DNA of 64,000 nt, taken from NCBI GenBank assembly GCA_005281725.1, contig SSBO01000007.1, positions 1,680,402 to 1,744,401 of the forward strand, read 5' to 3'. Both the position numbers and the translations under genes were made by a program. Of this stretch, positions 1 to 15,200 are shown piece after piece; positions within the stretch are counted from its first letter, which is position 1; each line of letters starts with the position of its first letter. This stretch comes from Wuchereria bancrofti (Eukaryota; Nematoda; Chromadorea; Rhabditida; Onchocercidae). The notes under the pieces were generated by a model, which was given only the letters and a program-made list of their open reading frames with translations, was not told where the DNA came from and ran no database searches.

Positions 1-204
1 GAAATGAATAAATTATTTGAATACGCATTAATTACATCATTTAATTGTATTGTATTGTAAATTGTAAGTTGTATGACATAAATTGTATTGTACTGTGTCA
101 ATAAAAAACAAAAAACTTTTTTTGTTTTAAATGAGAAGACAATCTTTAGCACTAAGGAAGTTTTTCATAAGTGAAACTGATGGATTTGTATGGTCGTAGA
201 AATT

Positions 205-3200
205 CTACTCGCTGCATGATGGCGATGATAAATCAGAAGCATTCACTTGAGGCGAAAATTCGAGGTCTGTGCCCATATTGACCGAGAAGAGATGATTGTT
301 TGGTCCGGTTCCGGACATCATGCTACCATAACCACTGCTACTCAAATCGTTTCCCAAATCTGCATAGTGAGGTGGCGGTGGTGGCATCTACAAACAATGC
401 ATTAGTCTCAAAAGTTCTGAGAAAACTCCTGGATTTATTCGAGTAATAAATTATGAATTAAATCAACAACACTGTAGTTGGAAAATAAATACAACCAAAA
501 CAAATTTTATTATATAAGCTAACTGAATACAATTTCGGATCTGAAAATTCAGTTTTTCAGTTTGTAGAAATGTTCTTTTGCAATGGTGAATTTTTGATTA
601 AATCATGTCCGCCTTAATTTAATGAATTCAAAACTACACCTCAACTTCACTCTTAACATAATATGCTAGTTTTTACGAAAGAAAATGATGGTTAATTCAA
701 ATTTATGTAAATATCTAGAGTAAAAAGGAGTAGGAGAAAGAAGGGATGATATTTGAAAAGGTGTTGTTTAGTACCCTCTGCTTATTGAAGGGAGGAAGTG
801 ATGCAAATAGTTCGCGAACTTTGAAGTATGTTTGCGCAGCTGTTAGCACGGTAAGAACGGAGTACAGGAAGTAAAGCAAAGAATTGAGCGCGCATATGTC
901 ATGCACCAAATACAAAAGTCAGCTGTCCTATACTATTATTTTATTTGTCGGAACTCTAGATGACCCACAGGCATATTTCCTAACAAGTTGGTACTTTTAA
1001 GTTAAGACAAATAGCCAAATGCAAGAGCAGAATTAGAAATCACTGAATCATGCTGCAGGATTTCCGTCATTTCTTTGGCGTTTATAAATGAAACAACTGA
1101 GAACTTTGGCATATTTCCATTTTGTCTTGAAAAACATCCGTCAAATTATCATCAAATTATTTTTTAAAAACTCTCGTTTAAAAAAGACATATGCTTAAAA
1201 TGCGACTTAAAATCATACAATTTGAGCATACGGTGAATGCTGTTGCAATGTGGACTGCTGCAGCGGTGCGTGCTGAGGTTGTGGCATGCCTCCTTGAGCA
1301 TTTATAGCTTCCATACCAGACCAGATATTCGGATTCTGTGGAAATTGATGAATATCCACAGGTTGGATGCCGACTAAGTTCGGGTCACTATGCGGTGTCG
1401 GTGACGCAGCTATCAGTGGACCAACTCCGCCCAATCGTACTCCAGTAATAGCTCTTTCCTGGAAAAATATCTTGCTGTAAGCCAATCAATAAAAAAACAA
1501 TTTCACCACAAAAAATAATCGTAATTCATACCTATCGACAACCATAAATTAACACCATGATGAATAATACAACATAATGAAAATTTATTAAACAATGATA
1601 GGAAGGAATCATCGGTTGCTCCTTAACCTTTGAATATAATTAAGTTTACTAATTCTACATCTTTTGTCATTGATATCTTAAACTTAGATAGAAAGAGAGA
1701 TATCTTTTCACAATTCACGGACTAGAAATCTTTTTTTGAATTCATTGACACAGAAGGAGTCCTCGAGACAAAACATTACGATGAACTTAACCATGTTCGA
1801 TGTTAGATGATATAGTTTTGCAAGGAATTAGACTCTAATGAACTTGAAACCTCTTCCTATTCATTGCCCATGTTTTCGGGTATTTTACGGGTAATGAAAC
1901 CAATATATACACAAAAATAATTGTCACACAACATTATTTAACAAATATGAAAACCCACCATATTTCAATGTATCGCACTTTAACTCATCTATAAAATAAA
2001 TAAGTAATATCTACGCAAAATAATAGAGTCGGTCATTATCAAATGTTAGAAAAGGTAATTCAGTGAAATCTCCAGCTGAAATACTACAGACCTAATTTCA
2101 ATTTAATTTAAATTTTAATTTAAACCCTCAATAATACAGCAAACAAATTCGTATCCTTCAATAATTCTGTACTTTTCTAAATGAATAAATATGTGAAATG
2201 TTGCCATCCCTCAACCACGCATAATCATTCCACGAGTTACATCATTGATGTCATTATCGCAGGAAGTAATTTCATCTGTTGGAAACCTGGAAAGGCCTTG
2301 ATAACAGTGGTATTCTGCATTTGTCAACCTCTCCTCTTCTAGGAATGAGGTATCATTCACGCTTTCAAGTTGGCATCTATGAAACGAATGGATGAGGGAG
2401 GTGTGTATGGCCTCTTCCGCTTCACTGGGTTAAAATGTGAACCGCTGAAGTGCTTCATTTTATTACGGTATTTGAATTCGGGCCTATGGCTCACTTGTTC
2501 ACTTCAATGCCCTAACACACACACACACACACATATGTATAACACTGATTTCATTGTCCTAATGCGCAGTGAACCGAATTTATATATATATAGAAGCATG
2601 CGCAGATATGCATGCTCTCATTTAAATGAAATTTTTTTTTCTAAATTGAATAAGAAATGTGTTTATTAGATGATGTTTAATGAAGTGTATGCTGAAAAGA
2701 AGGCTAATTGAAAGTTAATTTGAATAAGAATTTGGAATATTTGACAATTCCAGCGAATACCACTTAATTCATTAAATTTAATTTATGAAAAACTAGTTTT
2801 AACAGAACTAATAAAGCTAAAGGAACCGCGTTTTGCATACGATGACTTTTAGTAATGCTTTCCTTTTTAGGCTTTATTTCCTTCCAGTCCATCGGTCAAG
2901 TAGTTTTCTTCCTCTTTTTTTTCTGCAGTCTCTTCAAAAGGAACAATTTACGAGTGCTTCTCAAAAATCATCAATAATAAGCACTTCAATCACGATACAG
3001 ATGTACTGTATCAGAAATAAAAAGAAAAAAAAGATAAACGAAAATTATGGTAGATAGGCATTTGATGTATTAAATGAATTGAATGAAATTTCTTCCTGTG
3101 CTTTTTATACTTTTTTTTGAGGGGTAATTTCATTTTTTTTTTTTGACAAAAATTGTTAAATGGAACGGAGTGGAGAGTTTCTTGAAATTGCAACTTATTT

Positions 3201-6200
3201 TTCAACTCTTTTAAAACTCACTTCACTATTTCATTTCTTTTCCATCAAATAAAAACTGATAATATCGAAGAAAAAAGCTTTTTCCATCGTTCCACCTGTT
3301 TCCTGTTGCCCTGATTGTTTATTTTAAAAACGATAGAATTGCAAAGTTGTCCTGAAATCAAACCAATATGCTACTTAAAACTTAAACGACCGAAGAGAGC
3401 TCAAAACTACCAGACATTATCTTTGATTGAAGTAGTTCCCAGTGAAAAATGTTGAAGGTAAAGTAAAGAACTGAGGAAGACTTCCATTAAAATGTAGATG
3501 AATCAATAAGGGTAAAAGATTTATTTGTTTGTCCCTTCGTCATATCAATTATTAATCAGTAAATTAATTAATAAATTATTCAAAATACGATTGAAATTCA
3601 TATTTTTTTGATTCTAATTGATAACCAGTTTTCCCGCATTTCAATGTATACAACCTATCATCATTTGTTTGTTTAATATAGATAAAAAATGAGACCATAT
3701 GGCCGTATGCTTAAGTACCATAGAGAGATCATTAAGAACTGTATAAGCTATTCCAGAACATATGCTCACTCGGAAAACTCTTCCTCATCTCATTTTTCCA
3801 TGCTAATTTATTTAATTTCTGGTTAAATGCTAATGATTTATATCCTTCAATTCCTTTTTGAATTTGAAACTTAAAAACATTTGATTTTATCGAAATTTAA
3901 ACTTATCTTCAATATCGGCATAATTTCAATTTCACCGAGTATTTTTTCTTTTATTGTTATTACTCAAATTTCAAGTTTTTTGAAAATAGCTGAAAACATT
4001 AGTATGCAAGTATAATATTGAAGGTGAAAATCATTACTGAGGATGAGAAAGTTCTAAAAAGGTTGAACATGGCAGACAATTATTCTCACAGTCAAGAGTT
4101 AGTCGATAAGCTATGAAATTTATTGTTGATGTTCTCAGATGACCTCTCGCTGTGGTCATCTCACATAGTTTATTCTGATAAGATCTCAACATCTTCAGTA
4201 GCAGTAGTGTCACATATGTGTTCACATACTATTTCTCTATCAAATTCTTCCCACCAGCAATTCAACTGTTAAACAAGAATGTGTGAAAATAAGTAAAGCA
4301 TTGTAATCTTAGAATAATACAACGTGAGAAGGTAACTAGTCATCTTTTAAACTATTCAAATATTTTCTTAAATTTCATTTCTCATTTTTAGCTGATATTT
4401 TATTTTTTATTCTATAATAGATTTTGATGCTAAATAGTATCAAAATTTAGAAAAGATGGTGGGAACATTGTAAAGATATCACGAATTGTAACTTTATTTC
4501 GTGGCTATTCTGTCGAAAGAAATATACAAAATATTATCGAAAAACTGATATTGTTATCAAATATGAAGTGTTATTAGTTACAGAAACCAATGACAATGTC
4601 GACTGAACGTAACAGAACAAATGTCTATTTCTCGTTTTGGTCGGTCATCCGTACGTGATTAATTTTTCGTTAGGAAATTTTGTCCAGGTGACGTTAACAT
4701 CCAACCTACACGCATAGATACACACAAATAAATACACACATACATGCATACAAATGGACCATAATCCCATCTTGTGGATAATTTATGAATTAATTTATGA
4801 AAATTGAAAATTTATTATTGCTTTTGCTTCTGTTGTTCAAATATTTACTTTTTATTTTAAAGTATTTTGGCGATAACTAGGCAGAGTGTTGGATGGTTAT
4901 AGGTAGAAAGAAGCTAATCGATGAGCGAATCAAAATTATGTTTGGATAATTGTTTTGTTATAACATTATTAGTCAGCACGATTATCACAACTATTTTTAT
5001 GTTCTGATAATCATGGAAAAAGGCTTAGGCAAGCGAAATATAGCTACTTAAGAAAAGTGTTTTGTAATGGTTCAAAGGTGAATTTTCTTCACAACTTCAA
5101 TTAAATTTAACCTTAAATTTATTTTAGAATTTTTTCCTTAAAAAATTCGCTTCATTGTGTTGAACACAACTATACAGCAATATCCTTAAATTTTGGACAA
5201 TATTTATCTACTAAACTCTCGATTTATTCGAAAAGATTAAAGGATGCAAAGAAGTTATAATTAGACCGTTCTATTTATACTTACCTGCGTCATTTAAAAA
5301 TTTCTACAAATTACCAGTGTAAGCATTTGAAATTTTCCTGAGAATCTAATTAATTGTTGATACTTTAATAAACAGGAATGTTTCAAAGAGGCCATAAAGA
5401 AATCATCGAAACTGAAATATTTCCACACAGATATAATGCATACATCGATCTATGATAATAAATATCTCCAATAATTGATTACTACTTGATTAAATTTAAC
5501 CTAAAACAAACAAAGAAGATGACATGATAACAACTATCCACTGATTGACTTGACTCATTTTTTCTCCTGGTGATACTTTTCTTTTTACTTTTCAGTGAGT
5601 AACGTTCAATAAAATATGAATGGTGTAAATGAAGGTGTTAAGACCTTCGACATTTAAGGAAACGATGGACAGTAGGACATTGAGTAGAAGAACCATTCAA
5701 TTAAGTAAACAAATGCATGCATGCGCATCACAAGAGAAGTTCAAGTGATTTCAGGAATTCATGGTACCAGAAGATATACAGTGGATTTATCGAATATAAA
5801 AGCTTCAAGAAAACCGATACAGTGAATGCAAAAAGTCAGATTATTTTCTAAAACTAACTGTTTCCGCCTTCTGTTGTAAATGTTTCATTGCAATTTGTCG
5901 CTTCTTATCTTTGCAGCGTTTGTTTTGGAACCATACACGTATCACACGTGGACTTAAACCTATGAAGATGTTGTTGTAAACAACTTTATTTCTACAAAAT
6001 GTATTGCTGATTATTTTGCATACTTAAAATTGATGCTCTTATCATTATTCATTAGTCACTTCACAAGTACAGGAGAATGTGCTATCACAAGTGATAAGAG
6101 CTAACTTCAAGTAAGCAGTAATGTTGGAAACAATATGAAAGAGTCAAGTACCGGTCATTTCGACGAGGTGTTCTTTCATCATAGCATCTGGCCGAGCATT

Positions 6201-9200
6201 AGCCGCGTAACATGCCTTGAGGGTCATTAGCTGCTTCTCGTTAAGGACCGTTCGAACTCTAGTCGACTGGAAAGGTCAAAAATCGACTAAATCATTTGAT
6301 GAAATTCCCGAAATTTAAGAATAAACTACGACATTTTTCATCCAGAGCATAATATATGAAATTAAAAATCCCACAAAAGTTCCAATTTCACTTTTTTTTC
6401 TTATAAGGACAAAAAAGTCACTTGTTTGTCTTTCTTGTTCTTTTTGATTTGTGATTTCGAGCTATTAAATGTGGTTACAATCTGAAATTCATGACAATAG
6501 TTTATCAATGATCCACTAATTAGAGAATTAACTTTCTTCTAAAATATTGTCAAATATGAATTACAGAACGCAATATAATAAAGATTGTATAGTTTGGGCA
6601 TAATCCCAATATTCTACCTAAACTTTTCAAAAATTGGCAGCTCAACTAAAATGTTCTGATAATAATCTGTTGATCTTCGTTCAATCTAGCTATATTTTGC
6701 TATAAGTAAGATATACAATTCCAGAAAAAATTGTTAGGAATCACTTCAGAGCAAGAAAATTTTACAAAAGATTGAAATATCCGAAAAAATTTTTCCATCA
6801 ACCTCATCTGATTTAGGACTTCGAAGTGAAAGTGGTGGAGTGCTTGACATTTGATTATCCAGACTTGTCAAAGTTGAACCATCCCATCCATCTTCATCTT
6901 CTCGTCCATAAATATCCGTTTTGATTGAGGATGGTTGCTGCATCATAATATTTATGGGAAATTACAACAAAAACAAGAAAAGGAACTTGCAATGGCCTAA
7001 ACCTTATTTCTACAACGAATACGACAAGGTAATATCTTAAAGTTAAAGCCATTATGTCATTTCTTCTCACCTCAATATTAGTTGTGTCACAATCAACACG
7101 ACATAATACGTCGTCTTCACGTTCTCGAAAAACAAATTCTTCTCCAACTGTTAGCTTCTTTTCGCAACTTGAACATGAGAAGCATGCTGCGTGATAAGTT
7201 AACGTTCGTATTTTCATTACCATATCGGTCTTTGAGATGTATTCTTTGCAACGAATACATTTCTTTGCATCCGTTATCCTTAGCAAAAATTTCATATTAT
7301 ATGGAGCAAGTTTAAAATGCTTTAAAATACTTATTATAATGGAACTCATAATGAAAAAAGAATTCCATTTTCAGTATTGCAGTATTCTTTTAATCACATC
7401 AAGCTCACTTCTTTTTTCCTCCTACTTCCTTCTTTTTTGAATCATATAATTTCAAGAATTATATTTTTATTATTCGAGTTGTCAACTTCTAATCAAACTA
7501 TGTAGTTCGATGATGAATAATTATTGCTTGGAAATTGGAAATTTACTCTCTGAACAATACTTTATACAGTTTCACGATACATACAATCTTTACTTTTATC
7601 TCACATTAAAAAGTTTTTTTTTTCAGAAATTTATCATTTTTTGAAATAAAGAATTTTTCTTTTAAATAAAGTAACTATTTTTCGTTTTTCTTTTTTTTTT
7701 CTTTTTTTTCGGCTATAAGTAATAAAAATAGAAATAAAGGAACATAAAATGAGGAAAGAAAGGCAAAAGAGTAAAATATCGATTACAGAAAAAAGGTTTA
7801 TTTATGTTGAGCAAGAAATGTTTGTTTTATAACCGCCACGAATTACTGCAACCCCTTAAATAAATGGGAAAAAAAGGTGAAATGACAGCTGCTCGAATTA
7901 CTCCGTTAAAGAGGGCATAAACTCATCCATGAATTGAATTATTATTCTATTACACAGAAAAAAAAGATGTGTTGCAAAAATGTAGAGAAAAAAATAAAGA
8001 AAATTTTCAATTAAAAAAAAGCAACAAAGAAAGAAAGAAAAATAGATAAGGAAATAGTTTATCAGTTAATCTGTGAAAATAATATGATAAAATAAGAATA
8101 AGCAAAGAATTTTTTCAAAGCAAGTTAGTTTTTCATTCTTCGTTATAAATTACTTATACAAATAATTCGGTTTTTTTTTTCATTTTTTCCGATGACAGAA
8201 ATTCTGTTCACATTCAAAAATAAAATTATATCTTTTGTTTTCTTTCAACAAACAATGAAAAGTGTAAGTTAATCTTCGATTAATGAAGGGACATAGCAGT
8301 GACATTTCACTTATAATATCGAATAACGATTTAGGAGATAGTATATGATAAATGATGTTCGCGTGCAATGAGATATGCAATAGGCTCATATTAACTTTCA
8401 ATAATTAAAAATAAATAAGACAAGAAGATATGTCAAATCTATCCCTTTCCAACTCTTTGATTTATTATGTAGCATTCCTGGAAGTTTACTTTAGAGTATC
8501 AGTATGGATTTCCTGTTACTCCGAAGCATATTCTTTTCTGATTCGGTAGATTGCATACACCAAAAACGCAAGAATTTTAGCTGCTGTAAGGTATTGCGTC
8601 ACTAAACAGAACAAAGTCGCCTTCTATTACTATTTCCTCACCGGTTGAGAAATAATTCACAAAATTGACTTCCAGATTTTCCTTTGTTCCTTGCGTGATA
8701 TCCTGATGTAATCAATCTAATTTCATGAAGCTTAAATGAAAGCGAAACTAGAAATCACCCAAACTTCCAATCTTTGAACATTTTTTATTCTATTTATAAC
8801 TCACTTTTCTCAGAGAATGTTGTAACTACAACTTTCTTCCGCATGGTCAGTCAAAAAGCAAAAAAAAAAAAGAAACAGAAAATATCGATTTATATTCTCT
8901 TCAACGCTTATCACATATTCAAAATATTTTTTCAGCTGAAATCTTGTATCTTTGAAAATGTGTGAGAAATTTCCTACATAAAGGAATTTTTGTGAAATTC
9001 TCATGTTATAATTATTTGAAGGTTGGTAACAACCTAAAATATTTGATAAAAGTCAAGATAAAGTTATTACTAATAACAATTTTTCCTTTTATCAATATTG
9101 TGCTTCTCTATCTTTTTTCAATATTTCTGGACACTTTCCTCTTCTAGAAGCGAGTGATGACAACAATGACAAGCAAACACACTAAAATGACAAAAGCTTC

Positions 9201-12200
9201 CACCCCGAAACATCTATTAGACTACCACTGCGACAATAATAAATGAAAGAATCATTTTTAGTAGCTCGAGTTACCTCCCTTTCCTCTTTCAAAAAAAAGA
9301 ATATGAATAAAAATTCTCACGGCATGTGCATAGGTTTGCTTCTGTTATATTACTGTGTGGTGGATAGGTGAAAAAAAGGCCGAGCAAAAAAAAGGGAAGA
9401 AAAAAGGAGCGAAAGAAGATGCAAGGCGGCTTTTCTTTTTCTAACGTATTATTCCAATTGAATGAATGAATGAATGAATGAATGAATGAAGGAATGAAGG
9501 AATGGAGGAACGAACGAACGACGGATGATCCAGTGAAAAGTAGTACTGCTAGATGCTTCTTCTGCGTTTTTGCATAATAATTTGAATAAGGATCAGATGT
9601 GGTTAGTGTTAAACTTATAGGAGATGGTAAATTATGAAAAATAGTAGACGATATGGCTCGGTTTCCTCCCTTCAATATAATTTCATTATAATTATTATAT
9701 TGCAAAGATATTTATTGTGTTGTTATTTTGAGCAACAATGATGAACAGAACAATTAAATAAATCTTAACATAGACAGTTTCTCCAAAATCATCATTGTTT
9801 TTGATTCATATGTGAAAGTTATTGTAATCTTGATTGTTGAATTTTCGAATAATCACTGAACTAATTATTTTAAGTCATTTTTTCTACCGCCGAAACAAAT
9901 TTCTTCTTTAATTATTAAAAGTTCGTAGCTTCTAAAGAAAATCTAAAGTAAATTTTGTGAAAAATGACCAAAATGAAGTGATGTGTGTGTGTGTGTGTGT
10001 GACTGATGAATTGCATAAATTTGATTTCAAAAATTGCCATGACGGGAAAGCTTTCTATCCTTTTAAGCGCTTAAAATAATGCTAAATAGCAATTTTTAAT
10101 GCGAAACGTGAGCAATGCAAACCGTGGGAGAATTGATATAATTCATTCTATCTCTCAACTAGTACCCATCGCTTTATATTTCTCTTCCCCCGTTCTCCTG
10201 AATCTGTGGATTCCAATCAATACCTTATTGCTTCAATTTATCCCGGGTGAAAAAAAAGGAAAAAAGTATTTTTGGAAAGAAACTCCTACAAGTATAGATT
10301 TTAAATCTGAAGTGCTTGTTGTAATTTAGATCAAGTGGGAAAAATATCTAAAATAATTGTCTTAACAATCTTACACATGTTGTGTAGAGATAAAACTCAA
10401 CATTTCTCTTTTGTCTAAAATTGCCTGGTTATCTCATATGGTTTAGATAGTAGATAATAGTATGCTGGAAACTTTAGAATAGATTTTCAATGAATTTTAT
10501 ATTAATTCAAGTGATTGTTTCACAAAGTTTTTCATTTATTACAAAAGTGGACAATTAGTTGAAATTGTTGAAAGGTTAGATGAGCCGTGAGAAAGAGAAA
10601 TTGATTGATGTCGTCAAATGAAAAGAAGATATCAATCAGCTTGACGTGACAACAACACCTTTTCAAACAGAAACAAATACCGCCATCTCAAACTCCCTTG
10701 CATAATAGGATGTCACAGCAATTAGGAAATGTCAAAAGGTGTATATTGTATAACGAGATGTGTTTATGGTGGTGCTCATTTGAATAGTAAATTGTCCTTC
10801 CATTGATGTCACCTCATTTTAACATGTACTTATATGGAAGATGCGATTACCTTAACTATTTTGACTGTTAATTGTTTAGTACAACTAATTATCTTCTATA
10901 GCTCTCCAAATGTATATGACATCAATAATTGTTTAAACGATGAGTAATTTAACTTGAGAGATAATAATAAGCCGACTCATTTTACATTTCACTCTCTTAA
11001 TGTAGATAGAGCGACCGAAAGCTAAGGTCAATTTTGCTTGGGTCAGAAAAATGAATATTACATTTGTAATATACACATACCTGATTGCATGATATCTATT
11101 CTGCGTGATATTAGTTTGGAATTTAAAATGAGCTAAATGTTCTTCATTTCTTCCACCACAACTAATTTCTTTTCGTTTTTCTATTTATTTCAACTTAACT
11201 TTAAAATGACCAAAACATTCCTGTTACTTGCATTTTCATTTATATGATTTACTTGAAATGCAATAAATAAATGATTGTTGACAAGTTGTATGGTGCATTC
11301 GTATGTATTGTATCGAAGATCGTTGTGGATTTGCTCGTCACAAGCTGTCAGAAATGATTATCAATGAAGATTGTTGATAAGGGCAAGAAGATAATCTCAT
11401 TAATTACGATGGATTAGCCTCCAAGCATACTATACGTTGACAGCTTAACAATTTATACAATTGACATGTTGAATTACTAGATGGAAACAGCGAAGAATTT
11501 TCTTTACTTTTTACTGATGATAATAGTATAAGAATGCTAAATAAAAAGTAAGTTAGTGCTCATAAAAGTAAACAAATCATTAAAATCTAAAAAATTAATT
11601 CCACTGATTACACAAGCTATCGATGCGATATATAGCAATTAATTAAAATACAGGTCTAGAATTGAAATAGCTTTATGCTTAACGCATTTAACTTCAATCA
11701 AACCAATGAAGCCATATTTACTCTATCAGCAGAAAAAGCAATCTAAGAATTTTTCTTCAAAGGAAACAAAGCTTATCATACCAGAGAAATATTTAAGTGT
11801 ATGGAATTTATCAATGTTTCTTTTTATTGCAAACAATGAAAAATTGCAAGAGAAGAAAAAAGAGAATAAAATTTATATAGAAAAGCTGAAAATAACGATT
11901 AGATTGAGGATAATGTGAAATGAATGAAGCTGGGAGGAACACATTAAACCGATTAGTTCCTTCCAAGCTCTCAAAAGTAGGATGGGAAAAACCGATTAAC
12001 AGCAGCTTAAAACAGAAGACACAAGAGTCTGGTAAAGGATATTATTCGATATATACACATTAAGATAATTACTCATCTTGCAGGATGAAATTACAACAGC
12101 TACAGATTTCATTCAGAAATACAAATGTCTTTTTAGATGCTATTCAGTCTGACTTTAAAAAAAAATCCATTTGTCAAGTTTTTATTCAAGTTTTCATTAT

Positions 12201-15200
12201 AACAATTATTAAATTTATAAAACTTTTATTTTTTTTTCATCTTTTTTGTTTGAAATCTGAGTTTACTTTTTGTATTATAATGAATCAGACGATGCTCAAA
12301 TGATCAATGGAAGAAGTATATTGAGTAAATGAATGTGATAACTTCATGTATAACATGCATTTTTATATGAGATTAGGATTAAAAACTAACGTTTTACGAA
12401 GAAATATTTATCACGTGACGCTACGTGATGTCGTAAAAGAAAGATGAACATAAATGTGAGCGAAAAAACAATGAGGAATTGAAGTGGAGGAAATACGTCA
12501 TTGTAGGATGGAATGAGTTATCAAGTGGCATTTACAAGTGCTCATCTGTTCCGAACATACTGCCACCGATACAATACATTTGATGTTCTTTGCACTTCAT
12601 CAACAATGCTTATTGGCTTCTTTTTTTAATTACTACTCAAATGTCAAATAGAAGGGACCAAGAAAAAAGAGAAGATAACTAAATTTATGAATTTAATAAT
12701 AAGTTGAATATAATGAATTGATAGAACTTAGTATTTCAAATTAATTTCATGGAATCAACTGTACGACTGAAAGTAATGGATAAGTTTGGCATCACTTTAA
12801 TTCAAAAAAAAAAAAATGATTTCAATTAATGATAACCAAATGTCACAAACCTGATATAATCCTCTTTACAGTATGGTTTATTGTCGCGAATATATGTTGT
12901 ACAAGTTTCATTCAAATAACATCCACATTCTTCACACTGCAACAATTTTCTTAATTTATCCAACGATTGATTTATAACAAAATTAGCATTAACAAAGCAT
13001 TTTGTGCATAGCTTTTTTTCTTTTGCAAATTTGTAGAATTAATTTTTGGATTGGAATTTTCTTGTCAAATTTTAAATTTGACAAGAACGCTTGTCTTATA
13101 TAGTTTTGCCCCTTAATACTCATTTGTATTTATTTCATAATTGTTTACGGGTTGTTTATCTATTTGTAAGTCTATTTTATTTATTTTAACTTGCTTATTA
13201 ATTTACTCTTACTAATTGCACGATCATGCAGAAGATGAATTTGCTATCAACTGCACGCATTGCAAGTTAACATTGCATTTTATTCTGATAAGAAGCAAAA
13301 GATTTGAAATGAATTAAGAATGAAATAAGTATCCCTGATGTTACGTCTGCAAATAAATTTCTATTTTGTTTGTCAGCATTAAAACTAAAAATTGTAGTAG
13401 GATTTCATGAAATAACACTCACCAGTCTTGCTGATAATTTAATAATTTTAGCGCCGACCAGTCATCTCCTATTTCCGCCAAACTCCCTCTTTTACCCCTT
13501 TTTCAAAAACCTGTTTATCTCTTTTCTCCACACTGACTTTGAAATGTGCGTCTTTAGGAGAAACATACATCATAATTGTATCTCCGCCGAGGATTACGGT
13601 AATTCCCAATATAGTAAACCAGAAGATTTCTCAACGAATAAAGATGAATAAAAATTTTTTCATTTAAAATTATTTTTAAGCAAAGTTTTAACTTGCTTTA
13701 CAATGGATGTTGTGAGATACATTAGCCCTTTCAGTCTCAATCTTCTTTATTCCAATTAATGATAACCTTAACATATATCTCGTCGATCTTTTAGTTAAAA
13801 TTTTCAACTCTCATTCATTTTTTCCTCACAAAGGAATTTTTGCTTAGCAAGTTTTTAAGAAGTTGAAAAAACAAATGCAGGTTGAACTGAAGTGAGCTAG
13901 AATTGAGTTAATAAATTGCGTTAATACATATTCATACGAAGATTTTTGCCAAGCGGTAATCAATGCAGGTGAAACGGAAGATTAATGGTTAATAGTGGAT
14001 CAGTGGACAGAACAGGTCGTGGAATCAAGGGCATTTGACGAAAGAATTAAAATTGAACACGCAACATCATATCAACGATTTATTTTATAGTGGTATCCAG
14101 AAGATTTTCTTCCACACTAGAATATATGTCGCACTCGCACCAATGAATATTAAACATAACAATATTTAAGATAATTAGAAATGAATAAGATTAACTTATT
14201 GAAATCTTCCACAAGTCACAATTAACGCTTAACTTTAAGCTTAATACTTGACTTAGAAAATTTCATCTAATTTCATGCAATCATCATCTCTATAAGCATA
14301 ATTAGCAAACAAGCGGATGATACATTAAGTTAATCGTTGTGTAAATAAAAGATAAAGAACAGTAAGTCATTTAACAACAAGCTGGAGTAATAGGATGTGA
14401 CTTAAAATACGACAAGTGCCATCTTGCACCTTCATACAGATTAACTCTACTTGGAAGTATTACGTAATTAACTAATAAAAGCTATTTCTTAACATTTGTT
14501 GCATCATTCTTGAAGATGAGTCTAAGCCTGAACAAGAATTAGCATTATATTTTCAAGCATTGGTACTTCAGTTTATCCGTTTATCCTCTCAATAAATCTT
14601 AGATTATTTACATTACAATCATTTCGACTAATTGAATTACACTGTGGTTGAAATTTACTAAAGTTAACATATAATGATTAAACAAACCTTAAGACATCCA
14701 GCGTGAAATTCGAGATCTGGACTGACACGTAACACAAATGGGTCACGTATTTCTGAAATAAATTTTGCTCACTTAAAATTTTGAAAATTTGGACTTCTTT
14801 TTTCTTTTTTATTTGAAATTGACATATTGTTTTATATATATGAAAGAGTGAAAAAAAAAGAAAAAATTGGATTGGAAATGACTTGTTTTTCGTCGATTTA
14901 TGCTCTAAGTTTAATCGATGAAAGCGTGTGAAATGGTCTATTTTAATTTCTCAAACTGTTGGATTATTTAAAATAAAAAATTCATGAATTTTATGTGAGC
15001 TCGAAGCCATACCTTGCAAGCATCCGATACACAATCGACATCCTTGCTGTTGCTGTCTCTGCCCCTCTGATCCTGCGAATTATTCATTATAATATAGCTT
15101 TTATTTAGTTCAAGCGATTGGCAATGGGAAACACTGCCAATCGCTTGTAGTTATTGGATTTTTCTAATTTATAATTCTAGCTTCAACTAATGATATTTTA

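Larger units (their letters stand above)
7279..12850 (-). other. Large intron between the two LIM-domain exons of lim-7
   Basis: A 5.6-kb intron, with donor GTTTGT at 12845-12850 and acceptor CTAAG at 7279-7283, interrupts the gene between LIM1 and LIM2 in codon phase 2. It carries a (GAAT)n tract near 9460-9520 and a (GT)n tract at 9981-10001. No coding homology is seen in either strand. Long early introns often contain enhancers, but nothing here proves it. Confidence 0.65.

Noticed and set aside
9289..9705. 138-codon minus-strand ORF in the large lim-7 intron
   Set aside because: Its middle is the translated GAAT repeat (SFIHSFIH period) and the flanks are low-complexity; no domain or splice support.
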